In this document: positions 29,633 to 40,139 of the stretch, one piece after another
How positions within the stretch are numbered: the stretch's first letter is position 1
Layout of the letters: each line of letters begins with the position of its first letter
From: Pseudo-nitzschia pungens
Taxonomy: Eukaryota > Bacillariophyta > Bacillariophyceae > Bacillariales > Bacillariaceae
DNA length: 64,000 nt
Assembly (NCBI GenBank): GCA_037355855.1
Contig: CM074760.1
Coordinates: 3,402,501-3,466,500 of the forward strand
Direction: 5' to 3'
The notes under the pieces: generated by a model
The model's database searches: none
What the model was told of the DNA's origin: nothing
What the model saw: the letters and a program-made list of their open reading frames with translations, nothing else
Made by a program: the position numbers and the translations under genes

Positions 29633-30014
29633 GTATTCTTCTCATAAGCACCTCAAAAGCGTGCGATCGCACGTATTTTGGTTGAATTTGATTGGTTAAT
29701 AATTAATCTCAAGCACTTACGATATTGTGTCAGAGAAAGGGATCGTAAGGATTAAAATTGCACGCAAATCGTTAAGAGAGGTGTCAGATACTGTTTAGAT
29801 ATACCAATAATAATCTCTTATTAAAATTACGCTTTGAATTGGCACTTGAAGGGTGAGTGGAGTTGTGGTCTAAGGCACACCCTACGTAAAAAAAAGGAAA
29901 ATAATGATGGATTCTCATTGGCTAATATCTCCAAAAATTTAACGCTTGTCTCGAAACATTATTTTCGCTGAAAAAGTAAAAACAAAAACAGTTTTGGAAC
30001 ATTACTGTATGATC
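29633..30014. other. AT-rich intergenic
   Basis: No ORF, RNA gene or repeat I can support. It ends where the satellite unit interrupted by the copia element begins. Confidence 0.5.
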
Positions 30015-30078
30015 GTAGATAGTAGAGACGGAACTCTACAGGATTAACGGGGACACTTGACAGGATGCTAGACAGGAT
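30015..30078 (+). repeat. Satellite unit, left fragment (split by copia)
   Basis: GAGACGGAACTCTACAGG followed by ACAGGATGCTAGACAGGAT. The same words recur at 40046-40135 and 46044-46135. The final AGGAT (30074-30078) is the copia target duplication. Removing both retroelements leaves units about 143 and 150 bp apart. Confidence 0.75.
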
Positions 30079-31009
30079 TGTGTTGATATCCGCTCGTCAG
30101 CGGTCTTTGGGGAACTTAATCGTAGATAAACGTCTTGTACTGTGTACTAAAATAGGGCAAAAGCCTTAACAACGATAATACATAAAGTTCTGGCAAATCG
30201 TGAGTCTACAGTGGACTGTTCAAGGCCTATTGCATACACTCAAGCAATACAAAGCACTTCCCTAGAGGTACATCGGAATCGATCGAAAGGAGGGCATGAT
30301 AGGTTTCTATTTTAGAGTGTAAAAGAAAGAGTGAATAAAGGGAGCTGAGCGCAGCTCAGCTCGTATCGTGACATCGATTCGCTAACTCGCTAACTCGTAT
30401 AATAACAGAGCTCCTGTAGCTCTGGTACTGTATCCTACGAGTAGCGTACCGTATCGGAGTATCGTAGCGTAGCTTCGTTTAATTAAGCTTCGCTTAATTA
30501 TCCAATCGTGTGCTAGCTCACTTATGCTAGCACGTTTGGTAACTGTTTGGGCCGGGTATCCAGTCATGGTACATATTATACACCAATGACCTGGCCCCGG
30601 CGGTAGCATCATATCTTAGCATTGGTATCATGGTAGGTTAGCATCTTCCAGTATCTCGTAGCCTTAGCAACCCTAACCCTATAGCATTTAGCTACACCAC
30701 AGAGGGTGCTTTACTCGGGGTACGTAGGATTGGTACAAATCGTACGCGGCGACCCTAGTAGACTCTGCTAGCATCCATACTAGACAGGATAGGTCTGCTG
30801 CTAAGCCTGCTGCTAAGCCTGCTGCTAAGCCTGTTGCTAAGCCTGTTGCTAAGCCTGTTGCTAAGCCTGTATGCTACCAATTAGCACACACCTCAGCACT
30901 CAGCTCAGCACCTGTTAGTCAGCTACTGGATGTTGCTGGCTGTAGACCCAGTAGCCCTTCTACACAGGAGCCTTAGCACAGATCATAGCACCACCTTGAA
31001 TATCTTCAT
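30079..31009 (-). repeat. Copia LTR (3' LTR in element orientation)
   Basis: Matches 39024-39954 over 931 bp with one visible difference. Within the duplicated AGGAT the LTR runs TGTGTTG...TTCAT on the + strand, so in element orientation it reads A-TGAAGATATTC...CAACACA, close to the usual TG...CA. It contains six tandem 12-bp GCTGCTAAGCCT units (about 30795-30870) and several hairpins such as GTGCTAGCTCACTTATGCTAGCAC-like palindromes. The 76-codon frame within it also occurs in the other LTR and is not a gene. Confidence 0.93.
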
Positions 31010-31440
31010 AGTCCCCGTGATCCATGCTAGTATTCCTGTACTGAGCAAGCAACTATACCAGTCCCCGGAAACAGATACTCCCAGGGGGACACCAATACTC
31101 TTGCTTGTTGTACCAGGACACTTGGATGGATCATAACAGAATTCAGGGATGCTTCCATATAACTTGTCAGAGATCAAACTGCACCAAATATTGCAGTTCT
31201 TCTATCAGAGGCCCGGCTGATTCGTAGTACAAAAAAAAAGGGGGGTCGGACCGGAGGACGTTTTGCCCTTGGTTCCACTCCTTGACACGAACAAGGAGAT
31301 CAATCAGCCTATTGTCTTTCAAGTTTATAGTCCCCGGAACCGGTGTACCGGAGACTCCCAATATAACATATAACATAGGATCAAAGGTCGAATCGAAATC
31401 CGTTTCAATCGGAATCCGTAATCGAAGGAATAACTCGTAA

Positions 31441-31536
31441 ATCGAAATCGTCTGGTTCCGAAAATCGAAATCGTTTGCTTCCGAGAATCGAAATCGTTTG
31501 CTTCCGAAAATCGAAATCGTTTGCTTCCGAAAATCG
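31441..31536 (+). repeat. 23-bp tandem repeat in copia 3' untranslated region
   Basis: Four units of ATCGAAATCGTTTGCTTCCG plus three variable bases (23 bp), with looser related sequence for about 60 bp before them. They lie between the pol stop and the 3' LTR. Role unknown. Confidence 0.8.
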
Positions 31537-31609
31537 GAGCCAAAAATCTTTTGCGTCCGAGCTGCTTGTCAGGGATCGAAGGTGCCCCAAATAATGCAGC
31601 TAGAGCAAT

Positions 31610-34600
31610 TTACCACATGCATCGAGCGCAGTGTTCTTTCAGAGCTGGACCATTCAGTAGCTTGGTGAATAAGTCAGCAATATTGGTCTCGCCAGGCTCT
31701 TTTGCTATGCGAATTGTCCCAGCAGCAATAGACTCGCGCGCCTTGTGGTATGCGACGCTGTTGTGCTTCTTGTTGCAAGGGCTCTCTGGTCTGGTAGTAT
31801 TTTTGACAACAGACTCGTTATCACAGTACACATTGGTAGGACCTTCAATAGGGACACCCATCATCCTGAGCTTGTATCTGAGCCCTTCAATCAGTTCAAT
31901 GGCAATTCGAAGCGCGACAATCTCGGATCCAAAGGTGGAGGTCTCTACAGTGGTTTGCCTCTTGCTGAACCACAGGATTGGAGCCCTGTTCACAAAGATG
32001 ATGATTCCGGTATGGGATCTCCTCGTGGCTTTGCATCCAGCATGGTCCGCATCAACAAAACAGCTCATAATAACTGCTTTTCCAAGAGGTTCAGGAGCAT
32101 CCGGTGGTAATACCTCCTTGGCATCTGGATAGAACTCACTCCAATCACAGTCGGGGAATCTGGTTTCATCCACTTCAGGACGCGTCTCATCAAACACCAA
32201 CTTGGATCGGGCATGCGCCTTGAGATAGGCAAACATGTGCAATACTTGGTTCAAATGCCCTGTTCTTGCTTGGGCTAGGTACCTGGACATGAGGGATACA
32301 GGCATGACCAAATCAAGTCTTCCAAGTTCACACAACCATCTCAAGACGCCAATCAATCCTTGGTAGTAGTTCTGCTTGCTTGGATCCAGCTCGGCGGTTA
32401 CATCAACCTCTGGACGATAATCGGATGTCAACGGGGTAGACACCTTGTTCGGAAGGTGCTTGTAACCATACTGCTCGGTGCCAAGCTCCTTCTCTACTGC
32501 GTCGATGGCTTTCTTAGCATATTTCTCGGAGGACATCGCCCACTTGGGAATTGGATCGTCTTCGACCACATGCGAATGGACATCAGCGCCCAGATACAGG
32601 GTTGGAACTTCTATAGTCCCGTCCTTCAGCGTGAAGCGCTGCTCGATACTTTCCAACTGCCGTCGGGGGTCCTCACTGCAACAGATAATATCGTCGACGT
32701 ATGCAATCAGGTATGCCCAGTACCTAGAACCATCCTTTCGCGTCTCCACTCGCATATGAACATCAGGGTCAGCTTTACAAGGCTGATACCCTAGCGTTCG
32801 TAGGTGCTTGGTCAAATAGGATCGGAACGACGCGCCTGCAACAGGAAGTCCATACAGTGCTCGAACGATCTTACATACCTGACCTACCAAATGCTGGGGG
32901 AAACCATCTTCAGCCCGTGCAACTAAATAGTACTTCTTCTTGATCGGCGCTGTAAGATATGCGTTCTGTATGTCCGCAGACAGCACATCCAAATTGTTCA
33001 GCGCTGCCAACAGGAAGAAGATACGGACTGAATCCCTGCTTGGAACACTGCTGAAGGTATGTTCCTTAGCTGTGGCTTGTACCTTGTGGCCATCGGCGAC
33101 AAGCCGTGCTTTCCTTGTGAGAGACCCCAACTTCACGTCAAAGATCATGTGCGTCGTGATCTTGCTGAATCCTTCGGCCTTCAGACCTTCGACGGTGTAG
33201 CTGGAGTCAAACTCGAACGCCATCTCGTTGTTTCTCATCTCCTTCGCAATCGCCTTCTCCCAATAGTCCGTTCCCGTCTTTCGGTCGATGGCAAGAGCTT
33301 CAGGGATGGAATGTGGTAGCTCCACTCCGAACTTGTGCGTTCTATCCCAGTACTTGTTTCGCTTGGTGGCCTTGAGGATTCGCTTCTTCCTTCGTAGTAC
33401 GTGGTGGATCCACCATCGAAATGCTGGCTGATCCGAGATCTTGGCGGATATGGCGTACTCTGCGGTCTGCACAGGAAAGGACTCTTTCAGATCGCTCAAC
33501 TTACACCAGGATTCGGTTCCGTCTTTCCAACTGACGAGCAATCGCCATCCCTTCGTTGTAGGCCTTGGGACTTTGCGACCATACTTGTTGGTGATCGTCG
33601 CATCTTGCTTCCTAACGGCAGATCCGTCCTTCTCGTGATCGATAATCTCGTCCAGTAGAGAGAACATTCGTCCGTCGTCATCGATCTCGCTGTACATGCT
33701 CTCAGCAACGATATTGGCGGTGTACTGCTCGATGGAACCATCTGGAAACTGCAGATCATACATTCTGGTATCAAGGATAGGGTTATCATTCCTCTTACCA
33801 ATCGGATTGCCATTAAGATCAGCAGAACGATTCTTCACGACACACCGTAGTCGTTCGTCGCCCTTCTGGATCATGACATTATTACCAATATACTCATCAT
33901 AGTCATCCCCATCAGGTATGAGATCGTCAATATCCGGAATGGAGGCTTCCGGCTCGGCGAGCTCCCACCTTTCTTGGTGACCCTCAAATAACTCAGCAGG
34001 GGGATCGGGGTACGTAGCTTGGAACTTAGCGTCGTTATCCTCAACCTTGTCCCCGATCTTGGATTCCACTGCTTGGTCAAATGAGTCCATATAGCGCTTG
34101 ACGTCATGGGAACGCCATTCTTCTTCAGTAACTGCACGGACTGTGTTAGTGCTTACCGGCATGGCTGCCTCGTTCAGAATCCAGTGGCAGTCTCCGCCTC
34201 CGAATCGATCACCGCACGGGCCAAGCCATCGTCCCAGCTTCTCGGTCCCATCAGAGAGATCAACCCAATAGACGAAATCATACCATTCATGGGCTTGGTA
34301 CAGAGATATGTCAGGCATGTACCCATGTACCATTTCGAACGGCGTTCGACCCATCGTCGTAGGATCACTGGAAGCCGTGCGCTGTCGGATGGCAGCAACG
34401 AGCTCTCCGCAGAAAGCCCACAGTCGCTTGGGGGATCGCTTCCGAGCCGTCTTCTTGCGGATGCTTCTGCTGATATGGCCGATGCTGAGCTCCGCGCGAT
34501 TCTGGAAGGGACATCTTGGCTGGATAAAGGTCTGGTGGATATGGTTTTTGCTGACGACCTTATTCCATGGAGTCTTGTAGGTACCAGGGGATCCTTGCTC

Positions 34601-36112
34601 TCGAGCGCCATCAGATATCAAATGCTCAGGGATACCGACGTCGTGGATGAAAATCTTCAGGCCTTCATACGCTTGCTTCTTGCCCTGTATAGGTATGAAC
34701 TCGTCGTAGCCCTTACCATTACTGAAAACTTGGGCGGCTGAATCTTGTCGCATGATGCTCGGGACCTTTGCCATCCAGGTGTCGGTGTACCATTTGCCAG
34801 CCGCGATGCGCTTGTTTCTGAAGCTCTGCGTTGGCAATCGGCGGACAAGGGGATGCATAGGGTTGCGGAACCCTTTCTGCGTCGTGACTCGAAGAGTGTC
34901 CGCAGCCTTTCTCGGAGATACATCCCAAATCTTGGATAGACGGTCGGAGTCGATCTTGCAGTATCGTTCGGTGTCAATCGTCGGACCCCACTTGGCTCGT
35001 CTGGCGATAGTGTCGAGCTCTGGGTCGACTGGTTCGACCTCATCGTCCCATCGAACATGCTTGTAAACGGCAGACAGGCAGACGGGAGAACTACTGCGGG
35101 GATCCAATTCGAAGCGCTCGTGTCCATCGGTGTAGGCGCGCTCGTACAACGGGGTATGCATGGCGTTGATTGTACGACTTGGTACTGTTGCATCCTCGTC
35201 TACATCATCGTCCCCGCAAGTCTTCAATGAATCGCCCGAAAAAAGAGAAGATAGTCGTGCATCCAGACGAGAGTCAGACGCAATCGCACATGGGGTCAGA
35301 TCACGGCGGGTGCAGAGTTGCTGGAGACTCCGCAGCTTGTACTTCTCATAACAATCATGCTGGGGAAGGATCAGATCGTCGCTGTGAAGAGGCTTGTCGT
35401 ACAAATGGGGACTGAAGTTGGACCGTGTTTCGACGGGCTCCATCTTACGCGTGTTGGACTTCTTGGACTGCTTCGTCGGCGCGGACGCATGGGGCGTCTC
35501 CGCGCGAAGGACAGACAGCGTAGGATTCAACGGATGAGATCCGTCGATAGCTGCTTCGGCTTGCTCGAACTTCTTGCTCTTCGGATCCCAAGGGAAGTCT
35601 CGGGTAGCAACGACATGATCGCATGTAGCCATCTCATGCTTGGTTGGCTTGCGGGAAGGGAAATAGGACACGACCCCATCAAGCAGGAGCTTGATGTCGA
35701 GGGTGTGGCCCGCATGGGGATCTTCAGGATCGGTATTGTCAATATGGATGGAGTGACTGGACTGCTCATCATACTGACGGGGCGTTTCACTGACACGATT
35801 GGGATGGCAGTCCCGTATCTGATTCGGGCAAATCAAGCTGTGGGACAACTTGTCGCCAAAATACAGGGCTTCGTGGAAATAAATCAACCAAACTTTCCCG
35901 TCGGTATCTGTGTAGGCCGTAACACAGGTCCCAATAGGAATGTTCTTGATAGGCTCGAGCTCAGGCGAAAAAGGATGAACATCGACGTGGCTGACGACTT
36001 GGTCTTCAAGCAAGATCATATTGGAACCGGCGGCGGTCGTATCAGCGTGGCTGTCCAGCTCGCACTGTCCCTCAGGACTCGGGCGCGCGCGCGGCAGATC
36101 CATCTGGTACAA
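31610..36112 (-). CDS. Copia Pol: protease, integrase, reverse transcriptase, RNase H
   Basis: About 1500 codons, same frame as gag and separated from it by one UGA at 36157-36155. The frame is open from that UGA onward; the first listed codon is a TTG and the first ATG is at 36100. Protease ELDSHADTT (near 36050). Integrase core with Asp in YTDTW, Asp in LISDGARE and Glu in NRAELSIGH. RT with LSADIQNAYL, ALYGLPVAG and AYVDDII (near 32695). RNase H with FVDADHAG, SEIVAL and YCDNES; the C-terminus has ADLFTK, a copia hallmark. No internal stop, so the copy looks competent. Expression probably needs readthrough of the UGA. Confidence 0.93.
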   Translation of the reverse strand: MYQMDLPRARPSPEGQCELDSHADTTAAGSNMILLEDQVVSHVDVHPFSPELEPIKNIPIGTCVTAYTDTDGKVWLIYFHEALYFGDKLSHSLICPNQIRDCHPNRVSETPRQYDEQSSHSIHIDNTDPEDPHAGHTLDIKLLLDGVVSYFPSRKPTKHEMATCDHVVATRDFPWDPKSKKFEQAEAAIDGSHPLNPTLSVLRAETPHASAPTKQSKKSNTRKMEPVETRSNFSPHLYDKPLHSDDLILPQHDCYEKYKLRSLQQLCTRRDLTPCAIASDSRLDARLSSLFSGDSLKTCGDDDVDEDATVPSRTINAMHTPLYERAYTDGHERFELDPRSSSPVCLSAVYKHVRWDDEVEPVDPELDTIARRAKWGPTIDTERYCKIDSDRLSKIWDVSPRKAADTLRVTTQKGFRNPMHPLVRRLPTQSFRNKRIAAGKWYTDTWMAKVPSIMRQDSAAQVFSNGKGYDEFIPIQGKKQAYEGLKIFIHDVGIPEHLISDGAREQGSPGTYKTPWNKVVSKNHIHQTFIQPRCPFQNRAELSIGHISRSIRKKTARKRSPKRLWAFCGELVAAIRQRTASSDPTTMGRTPFEMVHGYMPDISLYQAHEWYDFVYWVDLSDGTEKLGRWLGPCGDRFGGGDCHWILNEAAMPVSTNTVRAVTEEEWRSHDVKRYMDSFDQAVESKIGDKVEDNDAKFQATYPDPPAELFEGHQERWELAEPEASIPDIDDLIPDGDDYDEYIGNNVMIQKGDERLRCVVKNRSADLNGNPIGKRNDNPILDTRMYDLQFPDGSIEQYTANIVAESMYSEIDDDGRMFSLLDEIIDHEKDGSAVRKQDATITNKYGRKVPRPTTKGWRLLVSWKDGTESWCKLSDLKESFPVQTAEYAISAKISDQPAFRWWIHHVLRRKKRILKATKRNKYWDRTHKFGVELPHSIPEALAIDRKTGTDYWEKAIAKEMRNNEMAFEFDSSYTVEGLKAEGFSKITTHMIFDVKLGSLTRKARLVADGHKVQATAKEHTFSSVPSRDSVRIFFLLAALNNLDVLSADIQNAYLTAPIKKKYYLVARAEDGFPQHLVGQVCKIVRALYGLPVAGASFRSYLTKHLRTLGYQPCKADPDVHMRVETRKDGSRYWAYLIAYVDDIICCSEDPRRQLESIEQRFTLKDGTIEVPTLYLGADVHSHVVEDDPIPKWAMSSEKYAKKAIDAVEKELGTEQYGYKHLPNKVSTPLTSDYRPEVDVTAELDPSKQNYYQGLIGVLRWLCELGRLDLVMPVSLMSRYLAQARTGHLNQVLHMFAYLKAHARSKLVFDETRPEVDETRFPDCDWSEFYPDAKEVLPPDAPEPLGKAVIMSCFVDADHAGCKATRRSHTGIIIFVNRAPILWFSKRQTTVETSTFGSEIVALRIAIELIEGLRYKLRMMGVPIEGPTNVYCDNESVVKNTTRPESPCNKKHNSVAYHKARESIAAGTIRIAKEPGETNIADLFTKLLNGPALKEHCARCMW

Positions 36113-36154
36113 TAGCCGGCCAACCTTACTTAATTTCGGGCACCGGCCGTCGTT

Positions 36155-36157
36155 TCA
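36155..36157 (-). promoter_or_regulatory. In-frame UGA between copia gag and pol, candidate recoding site
   Basis: Gag ends ...CCC AAG AAC TGA and the same frame continues AAC GAC GGC into pol with no other stop. The context AAC-TGA-A is shared with the gag/pol junction of the nearby gypsy element. Gag and Pol would be joined by readthrough. A point mutation in this copy is the alternative. Confidence 0.6.
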
Positions 36158-38137
36158 GTTCTTGGGGGTCTGTCCTTGGTTCGAGCCGTTGCCCTTCTTC
36201 TTGCCCTTCTTGCGCCCCTTGGGCCCAAAACTGTTCCCTGCACCTTGGGTCGCGTTCGCGTTCGCGTCCGCGGGGGCAGCAGACGCAGACGTGGTAGAAC
36301 TAGTAGACTGAATAGTTCGAGCTTTCTTCTGCTGGCGGAGGTCATACAACTGCTTGCGTTGTTCCTTGGAGAAGGTCTTGTAGACTTCATAGGGATACTG
36401 CTTGTCCTCAATCTTGCCGCTGTACGATCCACCCTTGTTGCCTTGGTTGCCACCACCTTGGTGGACAGAGGAGATACTTCGCGCTCGCTTGGTTGAAGCC
36501 GCACCCATCTTGCGTATGCCAAGGCACCTCTTGAAGTACGAGACGCACTCGTTGAAGTCCTTGGTGTACTTATCGGTTTCGAAGATCTGGATCTTGGGGT
36601 TCTCAAACCGATCGTCTTGGATGCTGTGGATGAAACGCATGGTGAAGTCTTCTTCGTCGTGCAACTTGTTGTGGTTGGATAGCGTAGTCTGGAAATTCAA
36701 CCAAGTTCTGCAGTGCTTCTCAAAGTCATAGGTGCGGGAATCACCTGTATAGCGGGAGGTGTACATACCGGTACGGACCTTGTCAAGAATAGCCGCGACG
36801 TTGGTTGCGGAGAAGGCGTTCTCGTAGAGATGTAGGAAAGCCGCTCGGGCGTCCCCAGTCGGATTCTTCGCGTCTTTGTACCTTCGAGTGTAGGCCCAGG
36901 CAGGGCCATCACGGACTGCGTTGCAGAGTAACACCCAAACGTCGTGGTTGTCAGTGACAAATTGCGGGCCTTCAAGCGTGGCGCATCGAACATTATAATC
37001 CATCCAATTGGAAAAAATCCCGTCCTTCCCAACAGTGGCGGATCTCTCTGCTGCAGTCACCGTCTCTTGCTCCTTCGGACGGATGACGTATGATAGGGGG
37101 AACCCTTGTTCATTGTACTGGAAGCGGAGGAACTGACGGAAACTTTCTTCCCATTGACGGAAGTTGTCAAGGTTGGTGAGCTTCGGCGGAGTAATGGACG
37201 AGGAGACGGCCTCCTTGTCAGCGGTCTGCATTTCATGTAGGCGTTGGCGAGTTCGGTCGGCTGCGAGGGGATCACTAAGCCAAGTATGGGCTGTAGGCTT
37301 GATACCAATGAGAGGTTGGTAGTGGATCCACTCCGAAAGAAGCTGAAAGGATTGTCGGAAGGATAGTCCGATGAATACTCGTTCATGGTATGGGCACATC
37401 GGATGACGACCCCCATTGAAGTCACGGAGGTACTTGGGGAGTTCCTTGGCAGAGAGCTGTTGGATCGCCTCGATGCTGTTGAGGCCATTTCGGAATAGTT
37501 CGTCCGCCGTATCACTGTTACTGAAGCCAGAGAGGATCTTGTGGAGGTCTAACTCCCTTGAGCTGAGCTTTGCTCCATTCTTGTATCCAGAGATTCCACC
37601 ATTAGCTTGGGCTGTGGCATGGGCTTGGAGGATTTCAGGACTGGCTCCTGTAGGGGCGGCGACAGGGGCAGGAGCAGGGGCAGGAGCAGCTGCAGGAGCT
37701 GGAGCTGGGGCACGAGCGGCGGCGGCAGCAGCAGCAGCGGCAGCTTCAGCAGCAATCCGAGCTGCGTTCTCGTTGCGCATTGCTCTCAGTTCTTGAATAG
37801 CAGCAAGCAGGATCATCTCAGATCGGGGTTGGATGTCAAGGTTGGGTTCTTGTTGGATTCTGGAGCCTCCAAACGCAGCAGGGACAGCAGGAGCAATAGG
37901 AGGGACTCCAGGCGCTCCGACAGGGGGGACTCCAGCTCCAGGCGCTCCGACAGGGGGAACGCCGGCGACAGGGGGAACACCGGCTCCAGGCGCTCCGACA
38001 GGAGGGACGCCGACTCCATCGACGACTCCAGGGACAGCGCCTCCAGGGACAGCGTCGCCTCCAGCTTCAGGGACGTTTCCAGCAGCGCCGGCTCCGGCGG
38101 CGGCTGCAGCGAGTTGTCTTCTGGTTTGCTTGGCCAT
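36155..38137 (-). CDS. Copia Gag
   Basis: 660 residues. The N-terminal 100 residues are Ala/Gly/Pro/Val-rich with repeated GAPGAGVPP units. Residues about 120-170 are Ala/Pro-rich. The remainder is a capsid-like helical region with FRQWEESFRQFLRFQ and WLNFQTTLSNH. The C-terminus is basic (RKQLYDLRQQKKAR, then KGRKKGKKKG) and could bind RNA in place of a CCHC knuckle, which I do not see. It ends at UGA, then continues in frame into Pol. Confidence 0.85.
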   Translation of the reverse strand: MAKQTRRQLAAAAAGAGAAGNVPEAGGDAVPGGAVPGVVDGVGVPPVGAPGAGVPPVAGVPPVGAPGAGVPPVGAPGVPPIAPAVPAAFGGSRIQQEPNLDIQPRSEMILLAAIQELRAMRNENAARIAAEAAAAAAAAAARAPAPAPAAAPAPAPAPVAAPTGASPEILQAHATAQANGGISGYKNGAKLSSRELDLHKILSGFSNSDTADELFRNGLNSIEAIQQLSAKELPKYLRDFNGGRHPMCPYHERVFIGLSFRQSFQLLSEWIHYQPLIGIKPTAHTWLSDPLAADRTRQRLHEMQTADKEAVSSSITPPKLTNLDNFRQWEESFRQFLRFQYNEQGFPLSYVIRPKEQETVTAAERSATVGKDGIFSNWMDYNVRCATLEGPQFVTDNHDVWVLLCNAVRDGPAWAYTRRYKDAKNPTGDARAAFLHLYENAFSATNVAAILDKVRTGMYTSRYTGDSRTYDFEKHCRTWLNFQTTLSNHNKLHDEEDFTMRFIHSIQDDRFENPKIQIFETDKYTKDFNECVSYFKRCLGIRKMGAASTKRARSISSVHQGGGNQGNKGGSYSGKIEDKQYPYEVYKTFSKEQRKQLYDLRQQKKARTIQSTSSTTSASAAPADANANATQGAGNSFGPKGRKKGKKKGNGSNQGQTPKN

Positions 38138-39007
38138 GGTTGTCTTGCTTTGATTACCTAATTTGCTTCAGTTTCTAAACCAAATTCTTTTGTGGTGGGG
38201 ACTGTTTCCATCCGAGTCGTCGATCGAAGGTCTGTGTCGATGTCGACCAAAAGAAAAGGTATCAAGAAAAGGTATCACGTCAGCGTTTTCGTGTCAACAG
38301 TTTCGTGCCGACGTCTTCGAAGAAAGGTATCCACATCGATGGTTGGCTAGAAAGGTATCCATTTCCGGTCCGATGGTTGGATGGTTGGTTATGACCAAAA
38401 GAAGAATTCTATCTGGTCTTTCTGCTCTGCTCTGGACCAATCGATTTGATTCTGAGATATGACTGATCTCAGGGTTCTTGGCTTGTCTGATTCCAAATTC
38501 CCTTGGCTAAAATCAAAATCGGTGGTATAGCAGGTTCGAGGTTTCGGATGGGACTGACGTCATGTCGTTGGTCTGCTCGACACTGTCTTCACTGGAAAGT
38601 ACGTGGTGGTCTGTCTCCACGAAAATTCTTTTCCTTTTCCAGCGTTGTCCCATCCCCGACAAACGTCCCCTTGAATCCTGTAAAATAACAGGGAATCATG
38701 GACGCTGCTTTCTCCACGTCCATCATGCTCCTTCCCCACCGGACTGAGCCTCCATGGAGCCACCATGACGCTCAGCTACTGATATGAATACCAATAGATC
38801 CGCAGAGGTGGATGTGCGGACTCCGGTCGGTTCGCGGGTCTAGGGAAGGGCTCCCCATTGACATCAGGGATCTCGCGATGTCAGCTGCTGGTCCAGTTAC
38901 AGCTGAGGTTTTACATCCAAGTGTAGGCATGGATGCCAGTGGTGATCAGCCAGCTGGGTTTCATCACGCGCTCTAGCCGGCGTCCCGGTTCGTAGTGTGG
39001 GTCGAGC
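38138..39007 (-). other. Copia 5' leader
   Basis: About 870 bp between the 5' LTR and gag with only chance ORFs. AAAAGGTATC is repeated near 38257-38275 and again near 38350. A packaging or leader function is expected for this position but no element can be identified. Confidence 0.55.
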
Positions 39008-39023
39008 GGTGGGTCTGATAAAC
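39008..39023 (-). other. Candidate primer-binding site of copia
   Basis: Directly next to the 5' LTR the element strand reads GTTTATCAGACCCACC. TATCAGA resembles the internal initiator-Met tRNA binding site used by many copia elements (TGGTATCAGAGC). The match is only partial. Confidence 0.3.
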
Positions 39024-39954
39024 TGTGTTGATATCCGCTCGTCAGCGGTCTTCGGGGAACTTAATCGTAGATAAACGTCTTGTACTGTGTACTAAAATAG
39101 GGCAAAAGCCTTAACAACGATAATACATAAAGTTCTGGCAAATCGTGAGTCTACAGTGGACTGTTCAAGGCCTATTGCATACACTCAAGCAATACAAAGC
39201 ACTTCCCTAGAGGTACATCGGAATCGATCGAAAGGAGGGCATGATAGGTTTCTATTTTAGAGTGTAAAAGAAAGAGTGAATAAAGGGAGCTGAGCGCAGC
39301 TCAGCTCGTATCGTGACATCGATTCGCTAACTCGCTAACTCGTATAATAACAGAGCTCCTGTAGCTCTGGTACTGTATCCTACGAGTAGCGTACCGTATC
39401 GGAGTATCGTAGCGTAGCTTCGTTTAATTAAGCTTCGCTTAATTATCCAATCGTGTGCTAGCTCACTTATGCTAGCACGTTTGGTAACTGTTTGGGCCGG
39501 GTATCCAGTCATGGTACATATTATACACCAATGACCTGGCCCCGGCGGTAGCATCATATCTTAGCATTGGTATCATGGTAGGTTAGCATCTTCCAGTATC
39601 TCGTAGCCTTAGCAACCCTAACCCTATAGCATTTAGCTACACCACAGAGGGTGCTTTACTCGGGGTACGTAGGATTGGTACAAATCGTACGCGGCGACCC
39701 TAGTAGACTCTGCTAGCATCCATACTAGACAGGATAGGTCTGCTGCTAAGCCTGCTGCTAAGCCTGCTGCTAAGCCTGTTGCTAAGCCTGTTGCTAAGCC
39801 TGTTGCTAAGCCTGTATGCTACCAATTAGCACACACCTCAGCACTCAGCTCAGCACCTGTTAGTCAGCTACTGGATGTTGCTGGCTGTAGACCCAGTAGC
39901 CCTTCTACACAGGAGCCTTAGCACAGATCATAGCACCACCTTGAATATCTTCAT
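39024..39954 (-). repeat. Copia LTR (5' LTR in element orientation)
   Basis: The other member of the pair with 30079-31009, same 931-bp length and the same internal 12-bp repeats (about 39740-39815). As the 5' LTR it should carry the promoter for the minus-strand transcript. Confidence 0.93.
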
Positions 39955-40139
39955 AGGATGCTAGGCCCATCCAGTAGGATTTGTACCAGATGTACATACC
40001 CCAGCTTGTAGTAGCTCTATATTATTAGATTTACAGGATGCTAAGATAGAGACGGAACTCTACAGGATTAATGGAGACACTAAACAAGATGCTAGTACTA
40101 GACAGGTTGCTATGCCCATTCAGTAGGATTTGTACCAGA
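39955..40139 (+). repeat. Satellite units between the copia and gypsy insertions
   Basis: Begins with the copia duplication AGGAT and ends with the gypsy duplication CCAGA (40135-40139). Contains GATGCTAGGCCCATCCAGTA, GTACCAGATGTACATACCCC and GAGACGGAACTCTACAGG, all repeated in the flanking fragments. Confidence 0.75.

Larger units (their letters stand above)
30079..39954 (-). mobile_element. Complete Ty1/copia LTR retrotransposon (diatom CoDi-like)
   Basis: 9876 bp: two 931-bp LTRs differing at one position that I can see (30108 vs 39053), gag and pol on the minus strand, and a 5-bp target duplication AGGAT at 30074-30078 and 39955-39959. Near-identical LTRs mean a recent insertion. Pol domain order is protease, integrase, RT, RNase H, which defines copia. 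The protease motif DSHADT and the large size are reminiscent of diatom copia lineages. Confidence 0.93.

Noticed and set aside
29856..29896. tRNA-like words (GTGGTCTAAGGC)
   Set aside because: Resembles a D-arm, but there is no TTCRA T-loop and no acceptor-stem pairing downstream.
30382..30612. 76-residue ORF present twice (also 39327-39557)
   Set aside because: Identical because both lie in the copia LTRs; a non-coding hairpin-rich region.
30669..30680. Telomere-like CCCTAACCCTA
   Set aside because: A single pair of units inside the LTR, repeated only because the LTR is duplicated.
31230..31244. A9G6 tract as a polypurine tract
   Set aside because: Purine-rich on the + strand, whereas the copia element lies on the minus strand, and it is 220 bp from the LTR. 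A G-rich ACGGGGACT directly beside the LTR on the element strand is a better candidate.
35318..36115. 265-codon plus-strand frame across copia pol
   Set aside because: Antisense to the protease/integrase coding region; starts and ends without relation to element structure.
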